Assembly (NCBI RefSeq): GCF_005877055.1
Contig: NZ_CP039424.1
Coordinates: 2,294,001-2,358,000, forward strand
Direction of reading: 5' to 3'
From: Citricoccus sp. SGAir0253
GTDB lineage: Bacteria; Actinomycetota; Actinomycetes; Actinomycetales; Micrococcaceae
Length of the DNA: 64,000 nt
Below the pieces are notes generated by a model that was not told the origin of the DNA, searched no databases, and was given only the letters and a program-made list of their open reading frames with translations. The translations under genes were made by a program, and so were the position numbers. Below, one piece after another: positions 45,654 to 55,340 of the stretch; within the stretch, counting starts at the first letter, position 1, and each line of letters begins with the position of its first letter.

Positions 45654-48600
45654 TCAGCGCCCGGTCAGCTGCCAGGCGTCCTCGGAGCCGGCGTCGGCCT
45701 CGTCGTCCCCGTCGTACCACTCGTCGGCCCGGCGCCGGCCCTCGAGGTCCTCGGCCACGAGGTCACGCCCGTAGCCGTCCTCCGGCGGCAGCGAGCCGCG
45801 CACGAGCTCCCGGTCCGAGGGCCCCGCTCCGGGGCCGCGGCCGGGCACCGGCACGCCGTCCCCGTCCGCGTCCCGGTCGGAGTGGACCACGTCCTCGGCG
45901 TAGGCCTCCGGGGCCTGCTCGCTCGGGGCGGCGGCCGGCGGCGCGTCGCCCCGGATCGTGGCCAGCACGCCGGCCAGGTCGTCCGGCTTGACCAGCACGT
46001 CGCGGGCCTTCGAGCCCTCCGAGGGCCCGACGACGCCGCGGGACTCCATGAGGTCCATGAGCCGGCCGGCCTTGGCGAACCCCACGCGCAGCTTGCGCTG
46101 CAGCATCGAGGTGGAGCCGAACTGCGTGGTCACCACGAGCTCCGTGGCCTGCAGCAGCAGGTCCAGGTCGTCCCCGATGTCCTCGTCGATGACCTTCTCG
46201 GTCTTCTCCGGCACCACGTCGTCGCGGTACTGCGCGGTCATCTGCGCCTTGACGTGCTCCACGACGGCGTGGATCTCCGACTCGTTGACCCACGCGCCCT
46301 GCACGCGCATGGGCTTGGACTTGCCCATCGGCAGGAACAGCGCGTCGCCCTGGCCGAGCAGCTTCTCGGCGCCCGGCTGGTCCAGCACCACGCGGGAGTC
46401 CGTGACCGAGGACGTGGCGAAGGCCATGCGGGAGGGGACGTTGGCCTTGATCAGGCCCGTGACCACGTCCACCGAGGGCCGCTGGGTGGCCAGCACCAGG
46501 TGGATGCCGGCGGCGCGCGCCAGCTGCGTGATGCGCACGATCGCGTCCTCGACGTCCCGCGGGGCCACCATCATCAGGTCGGCGAGCTCGTCCACGATGA
46601 CCAGCAGGTACGGGTAGGGCTTGAGCACGCGCTTGGAGTCCGGCGGCAGGTGCACCTTGCCGGCGCGGATGGCCTTGTTGAAGTCGTCCACGTGCTTGTA
46701 GCCGAAGGCGGCCAGGTCGTCGTAGCGGGTGTCCATCTCGCGCACGACCCACTGCAGCGCCTCGGCGGCCTTCTTGGGGCTCGTGATGATCGGGGTGACC
46801 AGGTGCGGCACGCCCTCGTAGGCGGTGAGCTCCACGCGCTTGGGGTCCACCATCACCATCCGCACCTCGTCCGGCGTGGAGCGCATGAGGATCGAGACGA
46901 TCATCGAGTTCACGAACGAGGACTTGCCCGCACCGGTGGCGCCGGCCACGAGCATGTGCGGCATCTTCGCCAGGTTGGCCATGACGTAGCCGCCCTCGAC
47001 GTCCTTGCCCACGCCCATCACCATGGGGTGGTCGGTCTTGCGCGCCGCGTTGGAGCGCAGCACGTCACCGAGCGCCACGACCTCCTTGTCCGCGTTCGGG
47101 ATCTCGATGCCGATCGCGGACTTGCCCGGGATGGGCGAGAGGATGCGCACGTCCGAGGACGCCACGGCGTAGGAGATGTTCTTGGACAGCGCCGTGACCT
47201 TCTCGACCTTGGTGCCCGGCGCCAGCTCGATCTCGTAGCGCGTGACCGTCGGGCCGCGGGAGAACCCGGTGACCTCGGCGTCCACCTTGAACTGGTGCAG
47301 GGTCTCGGTCAGGGCGGCCACCACCTGGTCGTTGGCCTCGGTGCGCTCCTTCGGCGGCGGCCCGGCCGGCAGCATCGTGGAGTCCGGCAGCGTGTAGGTG
47401 ACGTCCCCGCCCAGGTGCAGCTGCTCGGAGCGCGCGGGCATGGGCGGCAGGTCCACGGGGCGGGCCACGGGGGCGGCCTTCACCGCGGGGGCGGGCGCCG
47501 CCGGGGAGCCGGAGGCCCCCGGGGACACGACGCCGATCGGCTCGGTCGCCGGACCGGTGGCCGGATCGGCCCCGTCCGCCTCCGTGCCCTCGGGCCCGAC
47601 GCCGGCCGCCTCCCGGGCGCGGGCGATGGCCAGTTCCCCGGCGGTCGGGCGCTTGACGCCGGCGGGCACCGCCGGTGCCGCGGCCGTCTCCGGCACCGCG
47701 TCGTCCCGGTCCCCCTCGCCCTTCGCGGCGCCGCCCTTCGCCGCGCCGCGGCGCGAGGACCTCCGGCCGCGGCCGCCGGCGGCGCCCGCCTCGGCGGGGT
47801 CGTCGTCGATGACGGCGGTCTCGTAGGCCTCGGTCCCCCCGCCGGGGGCGGCGGCGCGGAGCTCCTCGGTGGGTTGGTCGTCGTCGCGGCCGAACAGGCG
47901 GATGCCCCTGCCCGGGCGCCGGCCGGCGCGCGAGCCGCGGCCCGAGGGCCGGTCGTGCTGGGTGAGGTAGGACTGGTCGTGCGGTTCCCGTCCGCCCGCC
48001 CCGTCGCGGCCGGCCGCCCGGCCGGCGGCGCCCTCGTGCTGGCCGGTGAGCCAGGCGTACGCCCGGCCGATGCGCTCCGGGACCTGTCCCACCGGGGTGG
48101 CCGTCACCACGAGCAGGCCGAAGAGCACGAGCACCGCCATGAGGGCCCACACGGGGTACGGGGTGACGAGCGAGGCGAGCGGGGTGGTGGCCAGGTAGCC
48201 CACCATCCCCCCGCCGGCCAGCAGCTCGGCGAAGGACTCGGAGACCGTGGGCAGCCCGGCGACGAGGTGGGCCAGTCCCGCGATGCCGACCGTCATCACC
48301 AGCAGGCCGATGGCGATCCGGCCGTTGTCCCGGTGCTCCTGCGGGGTGCGGAAGTAGCGCACGGCGACGACCAGCAGCACCACGGGGAACACGAGCGCGG
48401 CCCAGCCGAGGGTGCCGGCCGCCACGTTGTGCACGACCGTGCCGTAGCCGGGGGTGCCGCGCAGCCCCCACCACTCGACGGAGCCGATGACGGCGGCGAG
48501 CACCACGAGGAAGAACCCCGTGCCGTCCCGCCGGTCCTCGGGGGCGATCCGGGCGTCGCGGCCGACCTTGCGCACCCCGGCGCCGACGGGCGTGGCCAGG

Positions 48601-48800
48601 GCCATCCAGAACCCGCGCACGGCGCGCAGCAGCACCGGGGCCTGCGGCTCGGGGGCCGCCTCGGGGGTGGAGCGCTTGCGCGGCGCCGGCCCGGACGATC
48701 GGGCGGACGACCCGCCGGACCGCGAGCCGGAGCCCTTGCGGGAGCCGGTGGCCGAGGACCGCGGGGACTGCGAACGCGTGGGGGAGGTACGGGTCGCCAT
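45654..48800 (-). CDS. ftsK: DNA translocase FtsK
   Basis: 1048 residues. A Ser/Arg-rich N-terminus is followed by four hydrophobic segments (about 93-235), a Pro/Ala/Glu-rich linker (about 255-460) and the motor: SAIGIEIPNADKEVVALGDVL, Walker A GATGAGKSS, Walker B LLVIVDELADLMM. The C-terminal gamma domain (STSMLQRKLRVGFAKAGRLMDLMESRGVVGPSEGSKARDVLV) reads KOPS sites. It moves chromosome termini through the septum and activates XerCD. TACCGT lies seven bases before the ATG. Confidence 0.97.
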   Translation of the reverse strand: MATRTSPTRSQSPRSSATGSRKGSGSRSGGSSARSSGPAPRKRSTPEAAPEPQAPVLLRAVRGFWMALATPVGAGVRKVGRDARIAPEDRRDGTGFFLVVLAAVIGSVEWWGLRGTPGYGTVVHNVAAGTLGWAALVFPVVLLVVAVRYFRTPQEHRDNGRIAIGLLVMTVGIAGLAHLVAGLPTVSESFAELLAGGGMVGYLATTPLASLVTPYPVWALMAVLVLFGLLVVTATPVGQVPERIGRAYAWLTGQHEGAAGRAAGRDGAGGREPHDQSYLTQHDRPSGRGSRAGRRPGRGIRLFGRDDDQPTEELRAAAPGGGTEAYETAVIDDDPAEAGAAGGRGRRSSRRGAAKGGAAKGEGDRDDAVPETAAAPAVPAGVKRPTAGELAIARAREAAGVGPEGTEADGADPATGPATEPIGVVSPGASGSPAAPAPAVKAAPVARPVDLPPMPARSEQLHLGGDVTYTLPDSTMLPAGPPPKERTEANDQVVAALTETLHQFKVDAEVTGFSRGPTVTRYEIELAPGTKVEKVTALSKNISYAVASSDVRILSPIPGKSAIGIEIPNADKEVVALGDVLRSNAARKTDHPMVMGVGKDVEGGYVMANLAKMPHMLVAGATGAGKSSFVNSMIVSILMRSTPDEVRMVMVDPKRVELTAYEGVPHLVTPIITSPKKAAEALQWVVREMDTRYDDLAAFGYKHVDDFNKAIRAGKVHLPPDSKRVLKPYPYLLVIVDELADLMMVAPRDVEDAIVRITQLARAAGIHLVLATQRPSVDVVTGLIKANVPSRMAFATSSVTDSRVVLDQPGAEKLLGQGDALFLPMGKSKPMRVQGAWVNESEIHAVVEHVKAQMTAQYRDDVVPEKTEKVIDEDIGDDLDLLLQATELVVTTQFGSTSMLQRKLRVGFAKAGRLMDLMESRGVVGPSEGSKARDVLVKPDDLAGVLATIRGDAPPAAAPSEQAPEAYAEDVVHSDRDADGDGVPVPGRGPGAGPSDRELVRGSLPPEDGYGRDLVAEDLEGRRRADEWYDGDDEADAGSEDAWQLTGR

Positions 48801-48807
48801 GCAGGCT

Positions 48808-48813
48808 ACGGTA
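48808..48813 (-). promoter_or_regulatory. -10 box of a probable leaderless promoter (ftsK)
   Basis: TACCGT on the minus strand, seven bases before the ftsK ATG. Confidence 0.4.
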
Positions 48814-48875
48814 CCGGGACCGGGGCCCGATTGCCGGGACCAACACCTCCGCGGGCGGACCGGCCGGGCCCCGGA

Positions 48876-50561
48876 TCAGGCCTCGAGGACCACGGGGACG
48901 ATCATCGGGCGGCGCCGCAGCCGGCGGTTGACCCACGTGCCGATGACGCGGCGCACGACCTGCTGGAGCTGGTGGGTGGTGTGGTCCGCGTTGGACTGCA
49001 CCGCCTCCTCCAGGGCCCGGGCGATCTTCGGCTTGACGTCGTCGAACACCGCGTCGTCCTCCGCCACGCCGCGGGCGTGGATGTCGGGGCCGGACACGAT
49101 CGTCCCGGTCTGGCGGTTGACCACGGAGATCACGGAGATGAACCCCTCCTCGCCGAGGATCCGCCGGTCCTTGAGGTCCGCGTCGGTGATCTCCCCGATC
49201 GAGGACCCGTCCACGTAGACGAGCCCGCACTCGACCTCTCCCGTGATCCGGGCCGTGCCCTCGGCGAGGTCCACCACGGAGCCGTTCTCGGCCAGCAGCA
49301 CCCGCTCGGCGGGCACGCCCGTGGCCTCGGCGATCCGCCCGTTGGCGATCAGGTGGCGCGTCTCGCCGTGGACCGGCATGACGTGCGTGGGCCGGACGAT
49401 GTTGTAGCAGTACAGCAGCTCGCCCTGGGAGGCGTGGCCGGAGACGTGCACCTTGGCCATGCCCTTGTGCACCACCTCCGCGCCGAGCCGCATCAGCCCG
49501 TTGACCACGCGGAACACCGAGGTCTCGTTGCCGGGGATGAGCGAGGAGGCCAGCACCACGAGGTCCCCGGCGTTGAGCTGGATGCGGTGGTCGCCGTTGG
49601 CCATCCGGGACAGCGCCGCCATCGGCTCGCCCTGCGAGCCGGTGCACATCAGCACCACCTGGTCGTCCGGCAGCTCGTCGACCTGCATGAGGTCCACGAG
49701 GATGCCCTCGGGCACGTCCAGGTAGCCCAGCCTGGCGGCGATGCCCATGTTGCGCACCATCGACCGGCCCACGAGGCACACCTTGCGCCCGTGGGCCGCC
49801 GCGGCGTCCAGCACCTGCTGGATGCGGTGCACGTGGGAGGCGAAGGAGGCCACGATGATGCGCCGGCCGGCGCGGGCGAACAGCCCCTCCAGCACGGGGC
49901 CGATCTCCCGCTCCGTGGTGGTGAAGCCGGGGACCTCGGCGTTCGTGGAGTCGGTCAGGAACAGGTCCACGCCCTCCTCCCCGAGGCGGGCGAAGGCGCG
50001 CAGGTCGGTGATGCGCCCGTCGAGGGGCAACTGGTCCATCTTGAAGTCGCCGGTGTGCAGGATGGTCCCGGCGGTGGTCTTCACGGCCACCGCGAGGGCG
50101 TCCGGGATGGAGTGGTTGACGGCCACGAACTCGCACTCGAAGGGGCCGAACCGCTCGGTGTCCCCCTCGGTGACGGCCAGGGTCAGCGGCCGGATCCGGT
50201 GCTCCTCGAGCTTGGCCTCGATCAGCGCCAGCGTCAGCGTGGAGCCGATCAGCGGGATGTCCGGGCGCAGCCGCAGCAGGTAGGGCACGGCCCCGATGTG
50301 GTCCTCGTGGCCGTGCGTCAGGACCAGGCCGACCACGTCGTCGAGCCGGTCGCGCAGGTACCCGAAGTCCGGCAGGACCAGGTCGACCCCCGGCTGGGTC
50401 TCCTCCGGGAACAGCACGCCGCAGTCGACGATGAGGATCTTGCCGTCGATCTCGAACGTGGTCATGTTCCGGCCGACCTCGCCGAGGCCGCCGAGCGGCA
50501 CCACGCGGCACGTCCCGGGCGACAGCGTGGGCGGGGTGGACAGGCGCGTGCCTGGAGCCAT
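48876..50561 (-). CDS. rnj: Ribonuclease J
   Basis: 561-residue metallo-beta-lactamase/beta-CASP RNase with 5'-exo and endonuclease activity. Zinc motif THGHEDHIGAVPYLL (His83, His85, Asp87, His88), HTGDFKMDQLP, and FLTDSTNAEVPGFT are characteristic, as are VSGHASQGELLYCYNIVRPTHVMPVHGETRHL near 370-400. It lies 15 bases after dapA, the usual actinobacterial pairing. Confidence 0.96.
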   Translation of the reverse strand: MAPGTRLSTPPTLSPGTCRVVPLGGLGEVGRNMTTFEIDGKILIVDCGVLFPEETQPGVDLVLPDFGYLRDRLDDVVGLVLTHGHEDHIGAVPYLLRLRPDIPLIGSTLTLALIEAKLEEHRIRPLTLAVTEGDTERFGPFECEFVAVNHSIPDALAVAVKTTAGTILHTGDFKMDQLPLDGRITDLRAFARLGEEGVDLFLTDSTNAEVPGFTTTEREIGPVLEGLFARAGRRIIVASFASHVHRIQQVLDAAAAHGRKVCLVGRSMVRNMGIAARLGYLDVPEGILVDLMQVDELPDDQVVLMCTGSQGEPMAALSRMANGDHRIQLNAGDLVVLASSLIPGNETSVFRVVNGLMRLGAEVVHKGMAKVHVSGHASQGELLYCYNIVRPTHVMPVHGETRHLIANGRIAEATGVPAERVLLAENGSVVDLAEGTARITGEVECGLVYVDGSSIGEITDADLKDRRILGEEGFISVISVVNRQTGTIVSGPDIHARGVAEDDAVFDDVKPKIARALEEAVQSNADHTTHQLQQVVRRVIGTWVNRRLRRRPMIVPVVLEA

Positions 50562-50576
50562 GGGGTTGCGTCCCTT

Positions 50577-51488
50577 CTAGAAGGTGAGTCCGGCCTCCGC
50601 GAGATCGGCACGGATGATGGTCTGCTCGTCCTCGGTGGCGGCGACCAGCGGCAGGCGGACGGCCGGGCTGGGCAGGATGCCCTGCCAGTGCAGGATCGTC
50701 TTGGCGGACACGGCGCCCTGGATGTGGGTCATCACCGCCCGCTGGTAGGGGTCGAGCCGGAAGTGCAGCTCCCGCGCGGTCGCCAGGTCCCCCGCGGCCA
50801 TGGCGTCCACGAGCCGTCGGTAGAGGCCCGGGGCCACGTGGGCGGTCACCGAGACGACGCCGACGGCGCCGAGCGCCATGAGCGGCATGGTCAGGGAGTC
50901 CTCGCCCGAGTAGACGTCCAGGTCGGTGCCCGCCAGCACGAGGGTGGTGGACTGGAAGTCGCCCTTGGCGTCCTTGAGGGCCACGATGTTCGGGTGCGCG
51001 GCGAGCTCGAGGATCGTTGGCGCGTGGATCGGCATGACCGAGCGGCCGGGGATGTCGTAGAGCATGACCGGCAGGTCGGTGGAGGAGGCGATCGTCTCGA
51101 AGTGGGCGCGGATGCCGGCCTGGTTCGGCTTGTTGTAGTAGGGCGTCACGAGCAGCAGCCCGTCCACGCCCGTCTTCGCCGCCAGCTGGGACAGGTGCAC
51201 CGAGTGGCCCGTGTCGTTCATGCCGGTCCCGGCGATGACCTTGGCCCGGTCCCCCACCGCCTCGACGACGGCGCGGAACATGGCGATGTTCTCCTCGTCC
51301 TGCAGCGTGGAGGTCTCCCCCGTGGTGCCGGTGATGACGAGCCCGTCGGCGCCGCCGTCCACGAGGTGGGCGGCGAGCGACTGGGCCGTGTCGAGGTCGA
51401 GGCTGCCGTCCTCGTGGAAGGGCGTGACCATGGCGGGGACCACGGTGCCGAAGGTGGGCTCGGGGCGCGCGGCAGGGGTGTCGATCAT
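50577..51488 (-). CDS. dapA: 4-hydroxy-tetrahydrodipicolinate synthase
   Basis: 303-residue TIM-barrel aldolase for lysine and diaminopimelate synthesis. The Schiff-base lysine is in NIVALKDAKGDF, the catalytic Tyr in MLYDIPGRS; GTTGETSTL binds pyruvate. TAGGCT lies seven bases before the ATG with GGAGGCC between, so either leaderless or very short-leader initiation. Confidence 0.97.
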   Translation of the reverse strand: MIDTPAARPEPTFGTVVPAMVTPFHEDGSLDLDTAQSLAAHLVDGGADGLVITGTTGETSTLQDEENIAMFRAVVEAVGDRAKVIAGTGMNDTGHSVHLSQLAAKTGVDGLLLVTPYYNKPNQAGIRAHFETIASSTDLPVMLYDIPGRSVMPIHAPTILELAAHPNIVALKDAKGDFQSTTLVLAGTDLDVYSGEDSLTMPLMALGAVGVVSVTAHVAPGLYRRLVDAMAAGDLATARELHFRLDPYQRAVMTHIQGAVSAKTILHWQGILPSPAVRLPLVAATEDEQTIIRADLAEAGLTF

Positions 51489-51495
51489 GGCCTCC

Positions 51496-51501
51496 AGCCT
51501 A
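51496..51501 (-). promoter_or_regulatory. -10 box of a probable leaderless promoter (dapA)
   Basis: TAGGCT on the minus strand, seven bases before the dapA ATG. Confidence 0.5.
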
Positions 51502-51581
51502 CCTGCGAGAATTGCCGGTGCTACGCATCCCGCGGCGCCCGCCGGGTCGCCGCCCGGTCCCGAGAGAGGACTCCCCCGACG

Positions 51582-52793
51582 ATGGCCACCGCCCGTCCCC
51601 CCGCCGCCCGGCGCCTGCCCGGCGTGGACGCCGCCCGCGGGCTCGCCCTGCTCGGGATGATCGCCACCCACCTGGTCCTGCTGGTCTCCGCCGACGGCAC
51701 GGAGCCGACGCCGGTGGGGCTCGTGTTCGCCGGGAAGTCCTCCGCCCTGTTCGCCACCCTGGCCGGCGTCGGGCTCGCCCTGCTGACCGGCGGCGCGCGG
51801 CCGGAGCCCGCGCGGCGGGGGTGGGACCGGCGCCGGGTGGCGGTGCGCGCGGTGCTGCTGTTCGCCGTCGGGCTCGCCTGCGGGTCCCTGGACATGGGCG
51901 TGGCCGTCATCCTGGCCCACTACGCGGTGCTGTTCCTGGCCGCCCTGCCGTTCCTCGGGCTCGGGGCCCGGGCCCTGGCCGCGTGGGCCGCCGGCTGGGT
52001 GCTGCTCTCGCCCGTCGCGGCGAGCCTGCTCTCCGCGGTGATGCAGTCCACGGTCGGCGCGGCCGCCTACCTGGACGCCTGGCGGCTGTGGCACAACCCG
52101 TCCTTCGCGGACCTGGTCCTCCAGCCGGGGCTGCTCGCGTGGGACCTGCTGTTCACCGGGTACTACCCCGTGCTGCAGTGGCTGGGCTACGTCCTGTTCG
52201 GCCTGTTCCTGGGCCGGCTGCGGCTGGACCGCCTCCGGGTCTCCGCGGCGGTGGCCGTGGGCGGAGCGGCGCTCGCCGCCGGCGCGTTCCTCGCCGCCCG
52301 GGCCCTGCAGTCCCTGCCCGGGGTCCCCGGGGCGATCGCAGGGGGGACCGGGACCGGGCCGGACCGGCTCGCCGCCCAGCTGCTCACGGGGGCCTCGATC
52401 CCGACGGAGGCCATCCAGCACACCGGGGCGTGGTTCACCCTGGCCACCCCGCACTCGGGCGCCCCGCTCGACCTGCTGCTGACGTGCGGGACCTCGGCGC
52501 TCGTGCTGGGCGCGTGCCAGGTGCTTTGCACCGCGGGCCGGGGCGTGCTGACGATCCCGCTGCTGCCCCTCATCGGGGCCGGGTCCATGACGCTGACCCT
52601 GTACGTGGCCCACCTCGTGGCCCTGGACGTGTTCGAGGACGCGACCGCCGACTGGCCGCGGCTGGGCCTGCTCATCGCGTACTGGACCGGCTGCCTCGTG
52701 GCCGGCACCCTGTGGCGCGGCCTGGGCTGGCGGGGGCCGCTCGAGCAGGCGGTCTCCACCGCCTCCACCACCCTGGCCGGGTCCCGGGCCTGA
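51582..52793 (+). CDS. DUF418/HGSNAT-like integral membrane protein
   Basis: 403 residues with about ten hydrophobic helices. It opens RLPGVDAARGLALLGMIATHLVLL, the DxxRGxALLGM motif of DUF418/DUF1624 acyltransferase-like proteins (related to heparan-alpha-glucosaminide N-acetyltransferase). LPLIGAGSMTLTLYVAHLV near 320 is also typical. GAGAGAGGA lies upstream of the ATG at 51582. It diverges from dapA. It may transfer acyl groups to envelope glycans; the substrate is unknown. Confidence 0.85.
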   Translation: MATARPPAARRLPGVDAARGLALLGMIATHLVLLVSADGTEPTPVGLVFAGKSSALFATLAGVGLALLTGGARPEPARRGWDRRRVAVRAVLLFAVGLACGSLDMGVAVILAHYAVLFLAALPFLGLGARALAAWAAGWVLLSPVAASLLSAVMQSTVGAAAYLDAWRLWHNPSFADLVLQPGLLAWDLLFTGYYPVLQWLGYVLFGLFLGRLRLDRLRVSAAVAVGGAALAAGAFLAARALQSLPGVPGAIAGGTGTGPDRLAAQLLTGASIPTEAIQHTGAWFTLATPHSGAPLDLLLTCGTSALVLGACQVLCTAGRGVLTIPLLPLIGAGSMTLTLYVAHLVALDVFEDATADWPRLGLLIAYWTGCLVAGTLWRGLGWRGPLEQAVSTASTTLAGSRA

Positions 52794-52824
52794 GGGTCCC
52801 GGGCCCGACGCCCCCGCTACCGCT

Positions 52825-53262
52825 CTACCGCGAGTACAGCCGGATGGCGTCGCGCATGGCGCGCCGGGCGCGCGTGCGGTCCCCGGCGGCGTCGTAGCCC
52901 AGGGACAGCCGGTACCAGGACCGCCAGTCCGCCGGGGCCGCCTCGGCCTCCGCCCGGAAGGCCTCGAACTGCGCGTCCGCCGCGGCCCGGTCCACCCGGC
53001 CGCCCGGCGAGCGCGGCAGGTCGTCCACCGGCAGCCCGCCCTCCGCGGCGAGCCGGCGCCCGAGGCGTTCCATCATCAGCCCGAAGCGCAGCTCGCGCCA
53101 CAGCGTCCACAGGCCCACGGCCACGATCCCCAGGGTGGCCAGGCCGAGCGCCTTGGCCACCGGCTGCGGGGCCTGGAGGAAGCCGATGGCCGAGCCCACG
53201 GCGAGCACGGCGAACAGCAGCATGAGGGCGACGATGGCGCCCACGCCGATCTTGGTCTTCAC
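52825..53262 (-). CDS. Small membrane-anchored TPR-like protein
   Basis: 145 residues. Two hydrophobic helices (IGVGAIVALMLLFAVLAVGSAIGF; ALGLATLGIVAVGLWTLW) are followed by a cytoplasmic segment ending DWRSWYRLSLGYDAAGDRTRARRAMRDAIRLYSR, one TPR-like helix pair. The GTG at 53262 has GGGACGG upstream and follows the dapB stop by 19 bases, so it is in the dapB operon. Function unknown. Confidence 0.75.
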   Translation of the reverse strand: MKTKIGVGAIVALMLLFAVLAVGSAIGFLQAPQPVAKALGLATLGIVAVGLWTLWRELRFGLMMERLGRRLAAEGGLPVDDLPRSPGGRVDRAAADAQFEAFRAEAEAAPADWRSWYRLSLGYDAAGDRTRARRAMRDAIRLYSR

Positions 53263-53281
53263 GTGTGCCGTCCCGTCCCGC

Positions 53282-54064
53282 TCAGTCCAGGTCCAGGTAG
53301 CCGTCGAGCCCGTAGGTGAGCCCCGGCCGGGAGGCGACCTCGCGCAGCCCGAGCAGCACCCCGGACATGTAGGCGCCGCGGTCGAAGGCGTCGTGGCGGA
53401 CCACGAGCTGCTCGCCCGGGCCGCCGAGCAGCACCTCCTGGTGGGCCTCGAGTCCGCGCAGGCGCACCGCGTGCACCCGGATGCCGTCCACGAGGGCCCC
53501 GCGGGCACCGTCGGGGTCGTGGGTGGTGGCGTCCGGGGAGGGCCCGACGCCGGCCGCGGCCCGGGCGTCCGCGATCAGTCCCGCGGTGCGCACCGCGGTG
53601 CCCGAGGGGGCGTCCACCTTGGCGGGGTGGTGCATCTCGATGATCTCCACCGAGGGGAAGTACCTCGCGGCCTTCGCCGCGAAGGCGCTGGCCAGCACGG
53701 AGCCCAGGGCGAAGTTGGGGGCGATGAGCACCCCGACCTCCGGGCGCCCGGCAAGCTGCCCCTCGAGGGCGGACCGGCGCTCGGCGGACCAGCCGGAGGT
53801 CCCGACGACGACGTGCAGCCCGTGCTCGACGGCGAACGCCACGTTGCCCGGGGAGGCATCCGGGACGGTGAGGTCGAGCACGTGGGTGGCGCCGGCGTCG
53901 AGCACGGCGTCCAGCCGGTCCCGCGAGCCGAGCTCGGCCACGAGCTCGAGGTCCTCCGCGCCGCCCACCGCCTCGGCCGCGTGGCGGCCCATCTTGCCGG
54001 AGGCGCCCAGGAGGGCGACGCGGATCGGGGTGGGGCTGGGGTGCTCGGCAGGCTGCGCGGTCAT
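53282..54064 (-). CDS. dapB: 4-hydroxy-tetrahydrodipicolinate reductase
   Basis: 260-residue NAD(P)H-dependent reductase in diaminopimelate synthesis. Nucleotide-binding GASGKMGR (about 20-27), GTSGWS, and the active-site block EIIEMHHPAKVDAPSGTA are present. TAGACT lies seven bases before the ATG and its TAG is also the narK stop codon, so dapB transcription starts inside the end of the nar operon. Confidence 0.97.
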   Translation of the reverse strand: MTAQPAEHPSPTPIRVALLGASGKMGRHAAEAVGGAEDLELVAELGSRDRLDAVLDAGATHVLDLTVPDASPGNVAFAVEHGLHVVVGTSGWSAERRSALEGQLAGRPEVGVLIAPNFALGSVLASAFAAKAARYFPSVEIIEMHHPAKVDAPSGTAVRTAGLIADARAAAGVGPSPDATTHDPDGARGALVDGIRVHAVRLRGLEAHQEVLLGGPGEQLVVRHDAFDRGAYMSGVLLGLREVASRPGLTYGLDGYLDLD

Positions 54065-54071
54065 GGCCTCC

Positions 54072-54077
54072 AGTCTA
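54072..54077 (-). promoter_or_regulatory. -10 box of a probable leaderless promoter (dapB), sharing the narK stop
   Basis: TAGACT on the minus strand, seven bases before the dapB ATG; its first three bases are the narK TAG stop (54075-54077). Confidence 0.55.
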
Positions 54078-55340
54078 TTCCGAGGCCCGGGGCACGGCCG
54101 CGCCGGTGACCGGGGCGGCGGCGTGCCGCTCGTCCACGCGCCCGCCGTTGCGCACCGTGAACGTCAGCAGCAGCGCCACCACGGCGAAGGCCGCCAGCAG
54201 CATCAGCCCCACGAAGTAGCTGTTGTGCTCCTCGTTGTAGGTCGCCCCCATGACGAGCGGCGGGAAGTAACCGCCGAGGCCGCCGGCGGCGGCGATGATG
54301 CCGCCGACCGTGCCGACGTCGCGCGGCTCCGCCGTCCGGCCGACCCAGCCGAACACCCCGCCGGTGCCCAGGCCGAGGAACAGCGCCATGAGCAGGAACA
54401 CCGGGCCGTAGACCTGTTCGGCGGTGGGCTGGAACGCCACGACGACGGCCAGCACCGCGGCGCCGGCGAAGGAGGCGAGCGTCACCGTCCGGGGGCCGAG
54501 CCGGTCGGCGAGGGTGCCGCCGACGGGGCGGGCGACCACCGCGGCCACGGCGAAGCCGGCGGTGCGCAGCCCGGCCTCGGTGGCGCTGTAGTCGTAGACG
54601 TTGCCCAGGAAGGTCGGCAGGTAGTTCGAGAACGCCACGAAGGCGCCGAACACCACGCCGTAGAGGAAGCACAGCTGCCACGTGACCCGCAGCGAGAGGG
54701 CGTGGAGGATCTTGGGCAGGGCCGGCTGGGGCCGGTGGCCGCGGCGGGCCGGGGACTCGCGCAGCACGAGCCAGCACGCCGCGGCGGTGGCCGCCACGAG
54801 GACCGCCACCAGCACGTGCGTGGGCAGGTAGCCGATGGCCTGCACGAGGAGCGGGGTGCCGAAGGCCGAGACCGCGGTGCCGACCATGCCCGCTCCGAAG
54901 ACGCCGGTGGCGAAGCCCTTGCGGCTGGGCGGGTACCAGGAGGAGCAGAACGGGATGCCGATGGCGAACACCGCCCCGGCGATGCCCAGGAAGAACGCCA
55001 CCACGAGCAGTGGCACGTACTGGCCCAGCTGGCCGACCAGCCCCGTCAGCAGGACGAGCGGCGCCGTGGCGCCCAGCAGCACGGTGAACATGACCCGCCC
55101 GCCGTACCGGTCGGTCAGGGCCCCCACCGGGATGCGGGCGACCGCCCCGACGAGGATGGGCATGGCCACCAGCACGGCCGTCTCGGTGGGGGCCAGCTGC
55201 ATCTGCCGGGTGTACAGGCCGGACAGGGGCCCGATCATGGTCCAGGCCCAGAACCCGACGGTCGAGGCCACGGTCGCCAGGGCGAGGTTGCGGGACTGGC
55301 CCCGGGCCAGTTCGGCGTCGGTGACGGCGGGGGTGCTCAT
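54075..55340 (-). CDS. narK: Nitrate/nitrite transporter NarK
   Basis: 421-residue MFS protein with twelve hydrophobic segments. NarK signatures are visible: GIAGAVFAIGIPFCSSWYPPSRKGFATGVFGAGMVGTAVSAF in the first half and GRTAEPRDVGTVGGIIAAAGGLGGYFPPLVMG in the second. It exchanges nitrate and nitrite for the reductase. The ATG overlaps the narI stop (ATGA), so it is the last gene of narGHJIK. Confidence 0.94.
   Translation of the reverse strand: MSTPAVTDAELARGQSRNLALATVASTVGFWAWTMIGPLSGLYTRQMQLAPTETAVLVAMPILVGAVARIPVGALTDRYGGRVMFTVLLGATAPLVLLTGLVGQLGQYVPLLVVAFFLGIAGAVFAIGIPFCSSWYPPSRKGFATGVFGAGMVGTAVSAFGTPLLVQAIGYLPTHVLVAVLVAATAAACWLVLRESPARRGHRPQPALPKILHALSLRVTWQLCFLYGVVFGAFVAFSNYLPTFLGNVYDYSATEAGLRTAGFAVAAVVARPVGGTLADRLGPRTVTLASFAGAAVLAVVVAFQPTAEQVYGPVFLLMALFLGLGTGGVFGWVGRTAEPRDVGTVGGIIAAAGGLGGYFPPLVMGATYNEEHNSYFVGLMLLAAFAVVALLLTFTVRNGGRVDERHAAAPVTGAAVPRASE

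Noticed and set aside
45252-52793. A plus-strand open frame of about 2510 codons across pgsA, ftsK, rnj and dapA
   Set aside because: Only its last 404 codons (from 51582) encode a plausible protein; the rest is antisense shadow of well-recognised genes.
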